A stretch of DNA of 64,000 nt, taken from contig CAIYVZ010000067.1 of assembly GCA_903929755.1 (NCBI GenBank), positions 1 to 64,000 on the forward strand. Direction: 5' to 3'. Positions 34,965 to 43,361 of the stretch are shown here, piece by piece. Positions within the stretch are counted from its first letter, which is position 1. The number at the start of each line of letters is the position of its first letter. The position numbers and the translations under genes were made by a program. The notes below the pieces were generated by a model. It saw only the letters and a program-made list of their open reading frames with translations. It ran no database searches and was not told the origin of the DNA. This DNA comes from an uncultured Acidobacteriia bacterium. Lineage in GTDB: Bacteria > Acidobacteriota > Terriglobia > Bryobacterales > Bryobacteraceae.

Positions 34965-36814
34965 TGGGCCGCACGGCCTACGTTGCGATGGCGTTGATAG
35001 CGGGGCTGAGCCTTGTGGCTGCGGTTCCGGTAAAGCGGACTGTGCGTTCGCCTGCGAAAAAGGCCAGCACCGCCCCCAAGACGAAACAAGCGGCTCCGAA
35101 GCCGGCTTCGGCAACTCCGGAACAAGTTGCAGCGAAGTGGCTTTCCACCCTCTCGCCCCGCGAGCGTGCCGCACAACTGATTGTTTCGCCGTTCAACGGC
35201 TTCACCTCGAAAACCAGGGCAAGGGAATACCGCACGCTGGTACGGCTGGTGCAGAAAGAGCACATCGGCGGCCTCATTCTGATCAACGTGGTGAATGGTC
35301 ACGTGGCCGTGAAACCGGCCCCGCGGGATGTGGCCAGCTTCGCCAACCGAATGCAGAGCATGGCGAAGGTGCCGTTACTCATATCGGGCGATCTGGAGCG
35401 CGGCGCGTCCATGCGGGTAGAAGCAACCACGGTGTTCCCGCATGCCATGGCCCTGACCGCTTCGCGCGACCCGGCCACGGCCCGCAAAGAAGGTGAGATT
35501 ACCGCTCGTGAAGCGAGAGCCCTCGGCATCCAGTGGATTTTCTTCCCGGACGCCGACGTCAACAACAACCCCGACAACCCGATCATCAACATTCGTTCGT
35601 TCGGCGAGAATCCCGCCGATGTGTCGGCCATGGTCTCGGCCTACATTGAAGGTGCGCATGCAGGGGCCCCGATTCTGGTTACGGCCAAACACTTCCCCGG
35701 CCACGGCGACACCGCCACCGACACCCACTTGAACATGGCGACGCTTGACGGCAGTCGGCAGCGCCTGGAAAAAATTGAATGGGCTCCGTTCCGGGCCGCT
35801 ATCGCGAGCGGGGTGGATTCGCTGATGTCCGCCCACATTGCCGTGCCCTCGATTGATCCTTCCGGCAGCCCCGCAACACTCTCTACAAAACTGATGTCCG
35901 GGGTGCTGAGGGACGAAATGGGCTTTAAGGGCCTGCTGGTAACCGATGCCCTGGAAATGAAGGGGATTGCCAACGGTTTTTCTACTGGTGAAGCCGCAGT
36001 GCGCGCGATTGAGGCGGGCGTGGATGTGCTTCTGATGCCGCCTGATGCCGAGGCTGCCATCGACTCGCTGATGGCAGCCGTAAAGGATGGCCGACTGCGG
36101 CAGGAGCGCCTGGACGACAGTGCCCGGCGGATTCTGGAAGCAAAGGCGCGAATCGGTCTGGGCAACAAGAGACTGGTGGACGTGAAGGATATCCCGGCGG
36201 CGGTGAATACCAAAGAAAACAACAAAGCGGCCCAGAACATCAGTGATCGCAGCATGACGCTGGTCCGCAACACTGGCAGTCTGCTGCCGCTAACCGACGC
36301 CACCACCACCGCCTTCTTTATCCTGACGGAAAGCGCCCGCAGCAAGGAAGGAACCGCGATCGCGGCGGAGATAAAACACCATGCACCAGGAGCCAGGATT
36401 GAGCTGCTGAACGCGGGTATGCCCGACGGGGCACTTACGGCAGCATTCGAGCGCACCCAAAATGCCACCCAGTTTGTGGTAGCCGCATTTAGCTCCGTCT
36501 CGGCCTATCGCGGGAATGTTGCGCTCAGCGGCAGCTATCCCCAGCTGGTACAGAATCTGATTGCCACGAAGAAGCCGGTGGTGCTGGTCGCCCTGGGCAA
36601 TCCCTATCTGCTGCGCAGCTTTCCCGATGTCGCGGCGTACCTGGCAACCTACAGCACGGTTCCCCCGTCAGAGATCTCCGCTGCCCGGGCGCTGTTCGGC
36701 GATATTGCGGTGAACGGAAAACTGCCCGTCACCATCCCGGGCCAGGCCGCTTATATGGATGGCATTTCGTTGCCTGGACCGGCGGCCCGCCTGGCCGTTG
36801 GCGGCAAGCCCTAG
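34964..36814 (+). CDS. Glycoside hydrolase family 3 protein, NagZ-like beta-N-acetylhexosaminidase
   Basis: Start at ATG 34964, one base overlapping the receiver stop; 616 residues. Signal-like N-terminus (YVAMALIAGLSLVAAVPV), Lys/Ala/Pro linker, then the GH3 barrel. KHFPGHGDTATDTHLNM near 240 is the NagZ motif with the catalytic His, and LLVTDALEMKGI near 325 bears the nucleophile Asp. A second domain (about 430-616) resembles the GH3 C-terminal alpha/beta sandwich, so the protein is larger than cytoplasmic NagZ and probably exported. Likely role: removal of GlcNAc from peptidoglycan or chitin fragments. Confidence 0.9.
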   Translation: MGRTAYVAMALIAGLSLVAAVPVKRTVRSPAKKASTAPKTKQAAPKPASATPEQVAAKWLSTLSPRERAAQLIVSPFNGFTSKTRAREYRTLVRLVQKEHIGGLILINVVNGHVAVKPAPRDVASFANRMQSMAKVPLLISGDLERGASMRVEATTVFPHAMALTASRDPATARKEGEITAREARALGIQWIFFPDADVNNNPDNPIINIRSFGENPADVSAMVSAYIEGAHAGAPILVTAKHFPGHGDTATDTHLNMATLDGSRQRLEKIEWAPFRAAIASGVDSLMSAHIAVPSIDPSGSPATLSTKLMSGVLRDEMGFKGLLVTDALEMKGIANGFSTGEAAVRAIEAGVDVLLMPPDAEAAIDSLMAAVKDGRLRQERLDDSARRILEAKARIGLGNKRLVDVKDIPAAVNTKENNKAAQNISDRSMTLVRNTGSLLPLTDATTTAFFILTESARSKEGTAIAAEIKHHAPGARIELLNAGMPDGALTAAFERTQNATQFVVAAFSSVSAYRGNVALSGSYPQLVQNLIATKKPVVLVALGNPYLLRSFPDVAAYLATYSTVPPSEISAARALFGDIAVNGKLPVTIPGQAAYMDGISLPGPAARLAVGGKP

Positions 36815-36855
36815 CTTTCCACCCGACAGTAAGAGGTATCTTGTTAAGGACTGCC

Positions 36856-39171
36856 ATGTCCACCAGATACCTCGTCGCGCTCACTCTGCTTTTCGCCGTA
36901 GCCGCCACGGCACAATCCCATGACGCGAACGCCGCCGCCCTTGAAGAAGGGCAGAAGCTGTTCACCGCCAACTGTTCGGCCTGCCACGGGTGGGACGGGA
37001 AGGGGGCCCGGGGCCCGGATCTGACCAGCGGCACGTGGCGCCACGGCAACAGCGCTGCACAGATCGCGAAGAATATTCATGACGGCATTCCAGGCACCGG
37101 GATGCCGGCGTTCCCGCTGCAAGCCAACCAGCCACAACTGATTGCGGACTGGCTCATCTCCCAGGTTCGCGGCGTGGACGAAAAAGCCACCGGCGACGCT
37201 GTGGCGGGTAAAGCTCTGTTCTTGGGTTCGGCAGGTTGCGTCTCCTGCCACGCAATTCAGGGTTCGGGAGGGGGCTTCGGCCCCGATCTGACGGGTATCG
37301 GCGAGCAGAGGTCGGTTCGCGATCTCACCGGACAGATTTCAGTCCCGGGCGAGCGTCCGCGTGGTGGCAACCGGGGAGCGGAAGTCACGTTGAACGATGG
37401 TCGCAAGATCCGGGGCGCCATCGTGGTGGATAATACCTGGTCACTGTACCTTCGGGATCGTGCCGAGAAACTTTACCTGCTGGCGAAGTCGGACATCCGG
37501 TCCCGCGAAGACCTGAAGACGCTGATGCCAAAGGTACCCCTGACGGGGAACCAGATTAACGATCTGGTTGCATTTCTGAAAGCCCCCGGCGAGATCCAGC
37601 CGGACCTTTCCAAGTGGACCCCGGCCAGCGACTTCAATGTCACCTGGGATCGCCTGAAGAATTCCAAAGCCGAGCCGCAGAACTGGCTGCACTATTGGGG
37701 TGACCTGCGCGGCACGCACGCGAGCGGCCTGAAAAGTATTACGCCTGCCAATGCGGGCAAACTGGCTGCCCAATGGACCTACCAGTTTGGTGGCCCCAAC
37801 GTGGAGACCTCTCCGATTGTTGCCGATGGCCTGATGTTCGTTACCGGCCCCCGTGACAACGCCGCCGCACTGGACGCCCGCACCGGAACCCCCATCTGGC
37901 GCTACCGCCGTCCCCTGCCCGAGTTCCACGCCAACTGTACCGTTTCCACGAACCGTGGTTTTGCTTTGCTGGGAGACAGACTTTATCTGGGCACCCTGGA
38001 TGCGCATTTGGTTGCCCTGGAGGCCAAAACCGGTCGCGTGATCTACGATATCGCGGTGGATGACTACAAGAAGGGCTTCTCCATCACCCATGCGCCCCTG
38101 GTGGTGGGCGACAAGATCATTGTCGGCGTTACCGCCGGGGAATGTGCGCTCTATGGCTTTCTGGACGCGTATGACGCGAAGACGGGCAAACGGCTGTGGC
38201 GGACCCATGCCATCGCGCAACCGGGTGACCCGAACCGGGCAGCCTCCTGGTCGGGCAAGTCCGCAGAAACGGGTGGCGGCCCCACCTGGATGACGGGCAC
38301 GTATGATCCGGACACGGATACCATCTTCTGGGGTACCGGTAATCCCTCGCCGGATTATGAGGGCGGCACGCGCCTGGGCGACAATCTGTACACCGATTCC
38401 ATGCTGGCGCTTGACCCCGCAACCGGAAAGATGAAGTGGTATTTCCAGTTCACGCCGCATGATACGCACGATTGGGATTCCAGCGAAACACCCGTGCTGA
38501 TCGACGCCACATTCCGCGGAAAACCACGCAAGCTGATGCTCCATGCCGACCGCAACGGTTTCTATTACGTGCTGGATCGAACGACGGGCGAATTCCTGGT
38601 GGGGAAAGCATTCACGCGGCAGACCTGGGCTAAAGGTCTGGATGACAAAGGCCGGCCGCTGGTGATTCCGAACACCGATCCCACGCCCGAGGGTAACTAC
38701 GTCTGTCCGGATGCGACCGGCGGCACCAACTGGAATGCGCCCTCGTATGATCCGCTGACGAAGCTCTTTTTCATTGGGGCGAGAGATTCCTGTAGTACGT
38801 ATAAGAGCGTGGTTCGGACGCCGGATCCCGGTCGGCCTTATACCGGCACCGGAGACCAGGCGGACGAGTCCATTGGCGGCAAGGGTGTAATTACCGCCCT
38901 GGACCCACTTTCGGGCGACATCCGGTGGAAGTACACGTTGCAGGCCGGGTCGGCTTCGGCAGGCGTTCTTTCCACGGCGGGAGGAGTGCTTTTCGCTGGC
39001 TCGAAGGAAGGTTTCCTGCTGGCGCTGGAGTCCCGGACCGGTAAGCTGCTGTGGAAATACCAGACCGGCGCGGAAATTCGCAGCTCGCCGATTTCTTATG
39101 CAATTGACGGGAAACAGTATGTGGCGATTTCAAACGACTCTGCTCTGACTGTATTTTCGATTCAGCCTTAG
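36856..39171 (+). CDS. Quinoprotein (PQQ) dehydrogenase with N-terminal cytochrome c domains
   Basis: ATG 36856 with AAGGA 5 bases upstream; 771 residues. Signal peptide (YLVALTLLFAVAATAQ), cytochrome c domain 1 (CSACH near 35), domain 2 (CVSCH near 130) with an adjoining small beta module (VTLNDGRKIRGAIVVDNTW), then an eight-bladed PQQ beta-propeller from about 265 with repeated W-motifs (LDARTGTPIWRYRR, LDPATGKMKWYFQ, LESRTGKLLWKYQ). TPHDTHDWDSSETP near 538 matches the conserved active-site blade of membrane and methanol-type dehydrogenases. Haems sit N-terminal, not C-terminal as in the classic quinohaemoproteins. Oxidises an alcohol or sugar in the periplasm, passing electrons to the haems. 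Confidence 0.9.
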   Translation: MSTRYLVALTLLFAVAATAQSHDANAAALEEGQKLFTANCSACHGWDGKGARGPDLTSGTWRHGNSAAQIAKNIHDGIPGTGMPAFPLQANQPQLIADWLISQVRGVDEKATGDAVAGKALFLGSAGCVSCHAIQGSGGGFGPDLTGIGEQRSVRDLTGQISVPGERPRGGNRGAEVTLNDGRKIRGAIVVDNTWSLYLRDRAEKLYLLAKSDIRSREDLKTLMPKVPLTGNQINDLVAFLKAPGEIQPDLSKWTPASDFNVTWDRLKNSKAEPQNWLHYWGDLRGTHASGLKSITPANAGKLAAQWTYQFGGPNVETSPIVADGLMFVTGPRDNAAALDARTGTPIWRYRRPLPEFHANCTVSTNRGFALLGDRLYLGTLDAHLVALEAKTGRVIYDIAVDDYKKGFSITHAPLVVGDKIIVGVTAGECALYGFLDAYDAKTGKRLWRTHAIAQPGDPNRAASWSGKSAETGGGPTWMTGTYDPDTDTIFWGTGNPSPDYEGGTRLGDNLYTDSMLALDPATGKMKWYFQFTPHDTHDWDSSETPVLIDATFRGKPRKLMLHADRNGFYYVLDRTTGEFLVGKAFTRQTWAKGLDDKGRPLVIPNTDPTPEGNYVCPDATGGTNWNAPSYDPLTKLFFIGARDSCSTYKSVVRTPDPGRPYTGTGDQADESIGGKGVITALDPLSGDIRWKYTLQAGSASAGVLSTAGGVLFAGSKEGFLLALESRTGKLLWKYQTGAEIRSSPISYAIDGKQYVAISNDSALTVFSIQP

Positions 39172-39523
39172 TACGCGTACTGAAGCATTTCCATATAACC
39201 GATAGCCCATAGCCGCAGTGGACGGGCAAAGGACATGCGCCACAAAGAACGGGAAGACATCACCGTCAGGGGCGGACTCGACAGTCATGGACGCGACCCA
39301 GCCGTAGAGGCCGACTGCCCCCAACAGCGTCACGCCGAACCTGCGCCGCAAGGTACTCCACCGCCGCCGGAGTCACACGGCTTCGGCGCCCCCGCCGCGC
39401 TCCCGACGCTCGCTCCATCTTCCCGGTCTGCGACATCGCTGCCGAGATCTTCTTCATCCGCCCCACACTCACACGGAATCGAGCCGCCAGTTTCTTCGTG
39501 CACACTATTATTTTCGTGTACAC
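39172..39523 (-). pseudogene. IS630-family transposase relic
   Basis: The minus strand from 39523 reads KKLAARFRVSVGRMKKISAA and RRGRRSRVTPAAVEYLAAQV, an IS630-type helix-turn-helix N-terminus. In another minus frame (39351 downward) the sequence TLLGAVGLYGWVASMTVESA, then PDGDVFPFFVAHVLCP, matches the start of the IS630 DDE domain, which usually reads TLLGALxLDGxVAPMTxExATDGDVF. So the element has an internal deletion of the region between them and a frameshift near 39345, and lacks the remaining DDE residues. This accounts for nearly all of the 361-bp gap between the quinoprotein and vapB-like genes. Confidence 0.8.
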
Positions 39524-39525
39524 TA
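39497..39525 (+). promoter_or_regulatory. Direct-repeat operator upstream of the VapBC-like pair
   Basis: CGTGCACACTA (39497-39507) and CGTGTACACTA (39515-39525) are 18 bp apart and end 7 bp before the antitoxin ATG. A -10-like TATTAT (39506-39511) lies between them. RHH antitoxins typically bind such paired sites to repress their own operon. Confidence 0.6.
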
Positions 39526-39532
39526 AGGCTAA

Positions 39533-39760
39533 ATGGGACTTCGAAACTTAACCCTGAGCGCAGATCCCGAATTGATTGATCGCGCTCGCCGGAAAGCCGA
39601 ATCCCGCAAGACGACGCTCAACAATGAGTTCCGGATCTGGCTCGCAAAATACTCCGATGAGAACAATCCGACATTGAACGACATCGAGAAACTGCTGGAT
39701 CAGATGGCATATTTCGAGGCCGGTCCCCGGCCCAGTCGCGACCAACTGAATGAGCGATAG
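39533..39760 (+). CDS. Ribbon-helix-helix antitoxin (VapB-like)
   Basis: 75 residues. RNLTLSADPELIDRARRKAE gives a short beta strand and helix typical of RHH antitoxins (strand NLTLS), followed by KTTLNNEFRIWLAKYS as the second helix, and a flexible acidic/Pro tail that would wrap the toxin. It overlaps the PIN toxin gene by 11 bp, the canonical antitoxin-first order. Expected to neutralise the RNase and autorepress through the direct repeats just upstream. Confidence 0.85.
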   Translation: MGLRNLTLSADPELIDRARRKAESRKTTLNNEFRIWLAKYSDENNPTLNDIEKLLDQMAYFEAGPRPSRDQLNER

Positions 39761-40172
39761 GTTCCTGCTGGATTCCAACGTGTTGATCTACGCAGTGGAT
39801 CGCGCGGACCTCCGAAAGCACAGGATAGCTGCATCATTGCTAGTTCAGGCTGGCGCCACCGGCATGGGCAGGGTTAGCTTTCAGGTGGTTCATGAATGGC
39901 TGAACTTCCTCCTCCGAAAAGCAGCCAGGCCTCTCACGTTGTCCGATGCCGGGATTCTCTATGAGAGTCTGGTCGAACCCTTGATTCGGATCGAGTCCAG
40001 TCGGAGTCTTCTGGAAGCCGCACTTTCTATTCACGGCATCGAAAGACTGTCGTGGTGGGACTCGCTGATTGTGGGTGCCGCGATAGAAGGCGAATGCGGC
40101 ACGCTCTTTACGGAAGACCTGCAACACGGACAGAGCATACGCGGAGTTCGGATCGAAAATCCATTTCGCTGA
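39750..40172 (+). CDS. PIN-domain toxin (VapC-like)
   Basis: 140 residues. Acidic residues: Asp in FLLDSNVLIYAVD (first motif, residue about 8), Glu in VVHEWLNFL near 49, Asp in SWWDSLIVGAA near 109 and Glu/Asp in TLFTEDLQHGQ near 126. All four positions expected for a PIN RNase are present, so the toxin is probably active and held in check by the upstream RHH protein. Cellular target unknown; VapC toxins often cut tRNA or rRNA loops. Confidence 0.92.
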   Translation: MSDRFLLDSNVLIYAVDRADLRKHRIAASLLVQAGATGMGRVSFQVVHEWLNFLLRKAARPLTLSDAGILYESLVEPLIRIESSRSLLEAALSIHGIERLSWWDSLIVGAAIEGECGTLFTEDLQHGQSIRGVRIENPFR

Positions 40173-40317
40173 TTCGCCACGCCGCCTCGCCGCTCTCGCC
40201 CTCCCTGCCTCGGCCAACCTCAACGCCTCCGACACACCGGAACCCGGTTCGCTCGGCATGCTGGGTATCGGTATGCTCGCTCTGGGTGGCCTCATCAGCC
40301 GCAAAGTCCGCAAGTAG
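40173..40317 (+). pseudogene. PEP-CTERM protein relic (C-terminal sorting signal)
   Basis: In frame 1 the sequence ends DTPEPGSLGMLGIGMLALGG and LISRKVRK before TAG at 40315. That is a textbook PEP-CTERM tail: PEP motif, hydrophobic helix, basic end. Just before it, RRLAALALPASANLNAS resembles a signal peptide with an AxA cleavage site, so the mature protein between signal and anchor appears deleted. No start codon is visible in this frame. The exosortase that reads PEP-CTERM signals is not in the window, but the relic implies that the genome has or had one. Confidence 0.7.
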
Positions 40318-40333
40318 TTATCCTCAAAAACAC

Positions 40334-40384
40334 GAAGAAGCGCACGGAGTCCAATGGTGGACATCCGGGCGTTTCTTTTTTTTA
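40334..40384 (+). terminator. Intrinsic terminator after the VapBC/PEP-CTERM region
   Basis: GAAGCGCACGGAGTCC pairs imperfectly with GGACATCCGGGCGTTTC across a short loop, followed by eight T residues on the plus strand. It also borders the 3' end of the convergent ligase gene. Confidence 0.6.
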
Positions 40385-41821
40385 CTTGCCCAACAGATTC
40401 TTCTGGAGCTTGCCCATGGCGTTGCGCGGTAGTTTCTCCACCACCACAAACTCCCGCGGCACCTTAAACGACGCCAGCTTTTCCCGACACAACTCCCCCA
40501 GCACCGCCGTATCAATGAGGAATTCCAGCACCACGTACGCGACCGGAACTTCCCCCCGCATCTTGTCCTGCCGCGCCACCACCGCAGCCTCAACCACCGC
40601 CGGGTGTTCCTGCAGAAATTCCTCGATCTCGCGGGGATAGATATTGAAGCCCCCCGAGATGATCAGATCGCTCTTACGCCCGCACAGCGTGTAATAACCA
40701 TCGGACGAGATGGTGGCCAGATCTCCTGTCCGGAACCAGCCATCCACAAAAGCGTCCTGGGTAGCCTCGGAACGGCGCCAGTAGCCCGCGAAGATGTTCG
40801 GGCCCTTCAGATAAACTTCGCCCGTCTCGCCCGGCGCAACTGGCTCAAACGACGGACTCAGCAACTTCGCAGAGATGCCCGGTAGCGGGAAGCCGATAGT
40901 CCCCGCCCTTCGCTCGCCCCAGTAGGGATTGCTGATGTTCATGATGGTCTCGCTCATGCCGTAGCGCTCCAGAATGCGGTGGCCGAACAGCGCATGGAAA
41001 TCGTCGAACACCTGCGCGGGAAGTGGTGCGGACCCGGAGACGAACAGGCGCATAAAGCCGCCAAGCTCCCTCGCTGCGGCAGGCTCCAGACCCAGCAGCC
41101 GCACATAAACGGTAGGGACGCCGAAGAAGAGCGTGGGGCGGAAGTCCAGAAACACCTCCGCGGCGGTCTGGTGTTCAAAACGCTCCAGCAACCGCATACG
41201 GCAGCCACTGGCGAGCCAACAATGCAGGCCGTTGCCAAGCCCGTGGACATGAAACAGAGGCAGGGCCAGCAGGAAACGGTCCGCGTCCCTGATTTCCCAG
41301 CACGCGAGCAGATTCACGGTATTCGCGGCGAAGTTGTTGTGCGTCAGGACCGCGCCCTTTGAGGTGCCCGTGGTACCCGAGGTATAGATAATTCCGGCGG
41401 GGGCATCGCCGTCCAGCGCAACAGCGGGCCGTGAATCCGGCATCGTGGCGGCTTCGGCAGAAAGTACTGCGGGATGCCAAATCGACACTGTGACAGCCAG
41501 CTCGGCGTCGGTGATGAGAGCCTGCGGCTGGGCGTCGCTCAGAATATGCGCCATCTCTCGCTCGCGGTACAAAATATTGATCGGGACGAAGATGACCCCG
41601 AGCTTTACACAGGCGAGGTACAGGTCGATCATCTCGACACAGTTCACCAGGTACACGCAAAGGCGGTCGCCCGTGACGACGCCGCGCGCCGCCAGAACGT
41701 GGGCCAAACGATTGCTGCGCACCTCAATTTCCCCAAACGTGAATTCCCTGCCCTGGAACTCAAGCCCCACCTTTTCCCGGCGGCCGATTAACGATGAATC
41801 AAAGAGATTGCTGAGGTTCAA
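40382..41821 (-). CDS. Acyl-CoA synthetase, malonyl-CoA synthetase (MatB)-like
   Basis: 479 residues. Adenylate-forming motifs: GIIYTSGTTGTSKGAVLTHN (P-loop) near 147, YGMSETIMNISNPYWGERRA near 288, DGWFRTGDLATISSDGYYTL near 366, GRKSDLIISGGFNIYPREIE near 387, and the catalytic Lys in NAMGKLQKNLL near the end. The SNPYxGxRRxGTxGFPLPG stretch is characteristic of MatB, which activates malonate or methylmalonate. 479 residues is short for fatty-acyl-CoA ligases but fits MatB. The start is TTG 41821, the only in-frame choice before the first conserved strand; it is not preceded by a good ribosome site. No malonate transporter or decarboxylase is adjacent. Confidence 0.75.
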   Translation of the reverse strand: MNLSNLFDSSLIGRREKVGLEFQGREFTFGEIEVRSNRLAHVLAARGVVTGDRLCVYLVNCVEMIDLYLACVKLGVIFVPINILYREREMAHILSDAQPQALITDAELAVTVSIWHPAVLSAEAATMPDSRPAVALDGDAPAGIIYTSGTTGTSKGAVLTHNNFAANTVNLLACWEIRDADRFLLALPLFHVHGLGNGLHCWLASGCRMRLLERFEHQTAAEVFLDFRPTLFFGVPTVYVRLLGLEPAAARELGGFMRLFVSGSAPLPAQVFDDFHALFGHRILERYGMSETIMNISNPYWGERRAGTIGFPLPGISAKLLSPSFEPVAPGETGEVYLKGPNIFAGYWRRSEATQDAFVDGWFRTGDLATISSDGYYTLCGRKSDLIISGGFNIYPREIEEFLQEHPAVVEAAVVARQDKMRGEVPVAYVVLEFLIDTAVLGELCREKLASFKVPREFVVVEKLPRNAMGKLQKNLLGK

Positions 41822-41883
41822 TGGACCACTATAGTACTTCGCATAGCCCTGCCCCGGTCCAGCGTGAGATACTGCGATTTCCC

Positions 41884-42249
41884 GTGCACAGAATTCTTCT
41901 TATCGCGACTGCGCTCATCCTCGCTGGCTGTCAGGAATCTCAGGGTGTGGAATCAAAGACCAGGGTCCTGATCGGCGGCACCCTGATTGCATCCTCCGGC
42001 GCTGCACCGATTGAAGACTCTATTGTGGTTATTGTGGGGGGGACGATCCGGGCGGCTGGTTTGCGCAAGGACATTCCCGTACCGCAGGACTCGCAGCGCG
42101 CCGACATGCAGGGGAAGTGGCTTGTTCCGGCAGGAACGAGCGCTGTGGCCGAAGGTCAGCCCGCGAATCTTAACGTCCTGGATCACGCGCCCCGCTCGCC
42201 GGATGATGCCCCGGTTCGGCGCATGATCGCGGGAAACTGGGCGCAGTAG
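41884..42249 (+). CDS. Small lipoprotein with the composite beta-domain of an amidohydrolase but no catalytic barrel
   Basis: GTG 41884 gives 121 residues with a lipobox: HRILLIATALILAGC, Cys at about 16. An in-frame ATG at 41821 would add 21 residues before the signal. VLIGGTLIASSGAAPIEDSI and GKWLVPAGTS match the N-terminal strands of exported amidohydrolases; then, instead of a 300-residue TIM barrel, the sequence goes straight to VAEGQPANLNVLDHAPR, the C-terminal strands of the same fold. The catalytic domain is missing, so it is a deletion product or a stable domain-only protein. Divergent from the ligase gene. Confidence 0.7.
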   Translation: MHRILLIATALILAGCQESQGVESKTRVLIGGTLIASSGAAPIEDSIVVIVGGTIRAAGLRKDIPVPQDSQRADMQGKWLVPAGTSAVAEGQPANLNVLDHAPRSPDDAPVRRMIAGNWAQ

Positions 42250-42318
42250 GCGAATCTTTCCGCCGATCTTTTTCGAACCGACTCCCTTCCCCGAGCGTAG
42301 TCTTCTTGCGAGGACCCT

Positions 42319-43281
42319 ATGCGATCACAATCCCTGTTCACCGTTCCGCTGGTTGCGGTAGCCGTGTTACTGACCGGCTGCCTGGACATAAATCTCGACC
42401 ACGGCTCGTCTGACCGCTATCAGGAAGATTTCCATTTCAGCTATGACCTGCAGCCAAACGGGCACGTGATCGCCGAAACCTTCAACGGCAAGGTGGAAAT
42501 CGTGGGCTGGGACGAGAATAAGGTGGATATCAGCGGGACGAAATACGGGTCCACCGAGCGGCTTCGGGATGCCGTCAAGCTGGAAACGCACAACTCGCCC
42601 TCGCTGGTTGAAGTCCGTGCGATTCACCCTTCCACTTCCACGGGAAACTCCGGGGCGCGTTTCATTATCAAGGTACCCAGGCAGGCGATGGTAGAGCGCG
42701 TCACGTCCAGCAACGGGGCCGTCCGGGTGGAGCATGTGGGTAATACCTCGCATGTGAAGACATCGAATGGCAGTATCCTGGTTGCCGATGCGTCAGGAGA
42801 CCTGGATGCGCGCACCTCCAACGGGCCGATTGAGGTAGCGAGGTTTAACGGCAGCCTGTCGGCCAGGACCTCCAACGGAAAAGTCCGGGCAGAGGGTATT
42901 AGCGGCAAGTGCGAGGTGGAAACCTCAAATGCCTCCATTGATGTGCGGATGAACGAAGCCACCACCGCACCGGTCCGAATGGCGACTTCGAACGGAGCGA
43001 TTACCCTGGCGATGGACAAAGCGCCGAAGAGCGATATCCGGGCGGAATCGAGCAACGGCTCTATTACAGTAAAAATGCCCGGCGGCGCGGCGGCGCGGAT
43101 CAATGCCGACACCTCCAATGCCTCCATCTCCAGTGAGTTCGAGGTTCTGACCCAGGGCAGCGGCGACCGCGGCAACAAGGACCATCTGAGCGAGACCATC
43201 GGCACTGGTGGCCCCACCATCGAGCTGACCACCCGCAACGGGAACATCCGGATCCAGAAGACGAGCAGCTCCAACAATTAG
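42319..43281 (+). CDS. DUF4097 lipoprotein with TSNG-rich beta-helix
   Basis: 320 residues. Lipoprotein signal VPLVAVAVLLTGC with Cys at about 21. From about 50 onward the protein consists of short beta strands repeating the motif [T/S]SNG (SSNGAVRVE, TSNGSILVA, TSNGPIEVA, TSNGKVRAE, TSNASIDVR, TSNGAITLA, SSNGSITVK, TSNASISSE, TRNGNIRIQ), as in DUF4097 beta-solenoid proteins. The repeated Asn-Gly turns stack at one face. Cell-envelope localisation is predicted; function is unknown, with roles as adhesins or envelope-stress sensors suggested for relatives. Confidence 0.85.
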   Translation: MRSQSLFTVPLVAVAVLLTGCLDINLDHGSSDRYQEDFHFSYDLQPNGHVIAETFNGKVEIVGWDENKVDISGTKYGSTERLRDAVKLETHNSPSLVEVRAIHPSTSTGNSGARFIIKVPRQAMVERVTSSNGAVRVEHVGNTSHVKTSNGSILVADASGDLDARTSNGPIEVARFNGSLSARTSNGKVRAEGISGKCEVETSNASIDVRMNEATTAPVRMATSNGAITLAMDKAPKSDIRAESSNGSITVKMPGGAAARINADTSNASISSEFEVLTQGSGDRGNKDHLSETIGTGGPTIELTTRNGNIRIQKTSSSNN

Positions 43282-43361
43282 CTGCGGGCGCGCCAGGCGC
43301 GATATCGTAGGCTTGATGAGCCATTGCAGGATATGGACTCGAAATTGCTCTAGGAGTTCAG

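Noticed and set aside
34427-36814. 795-residue version of the GH3 protein
   Set aside because: The first 179 residues are the receiver gene read in another frame; the TAATG junction at 34964 and signal-like N-terminus mark the true start.
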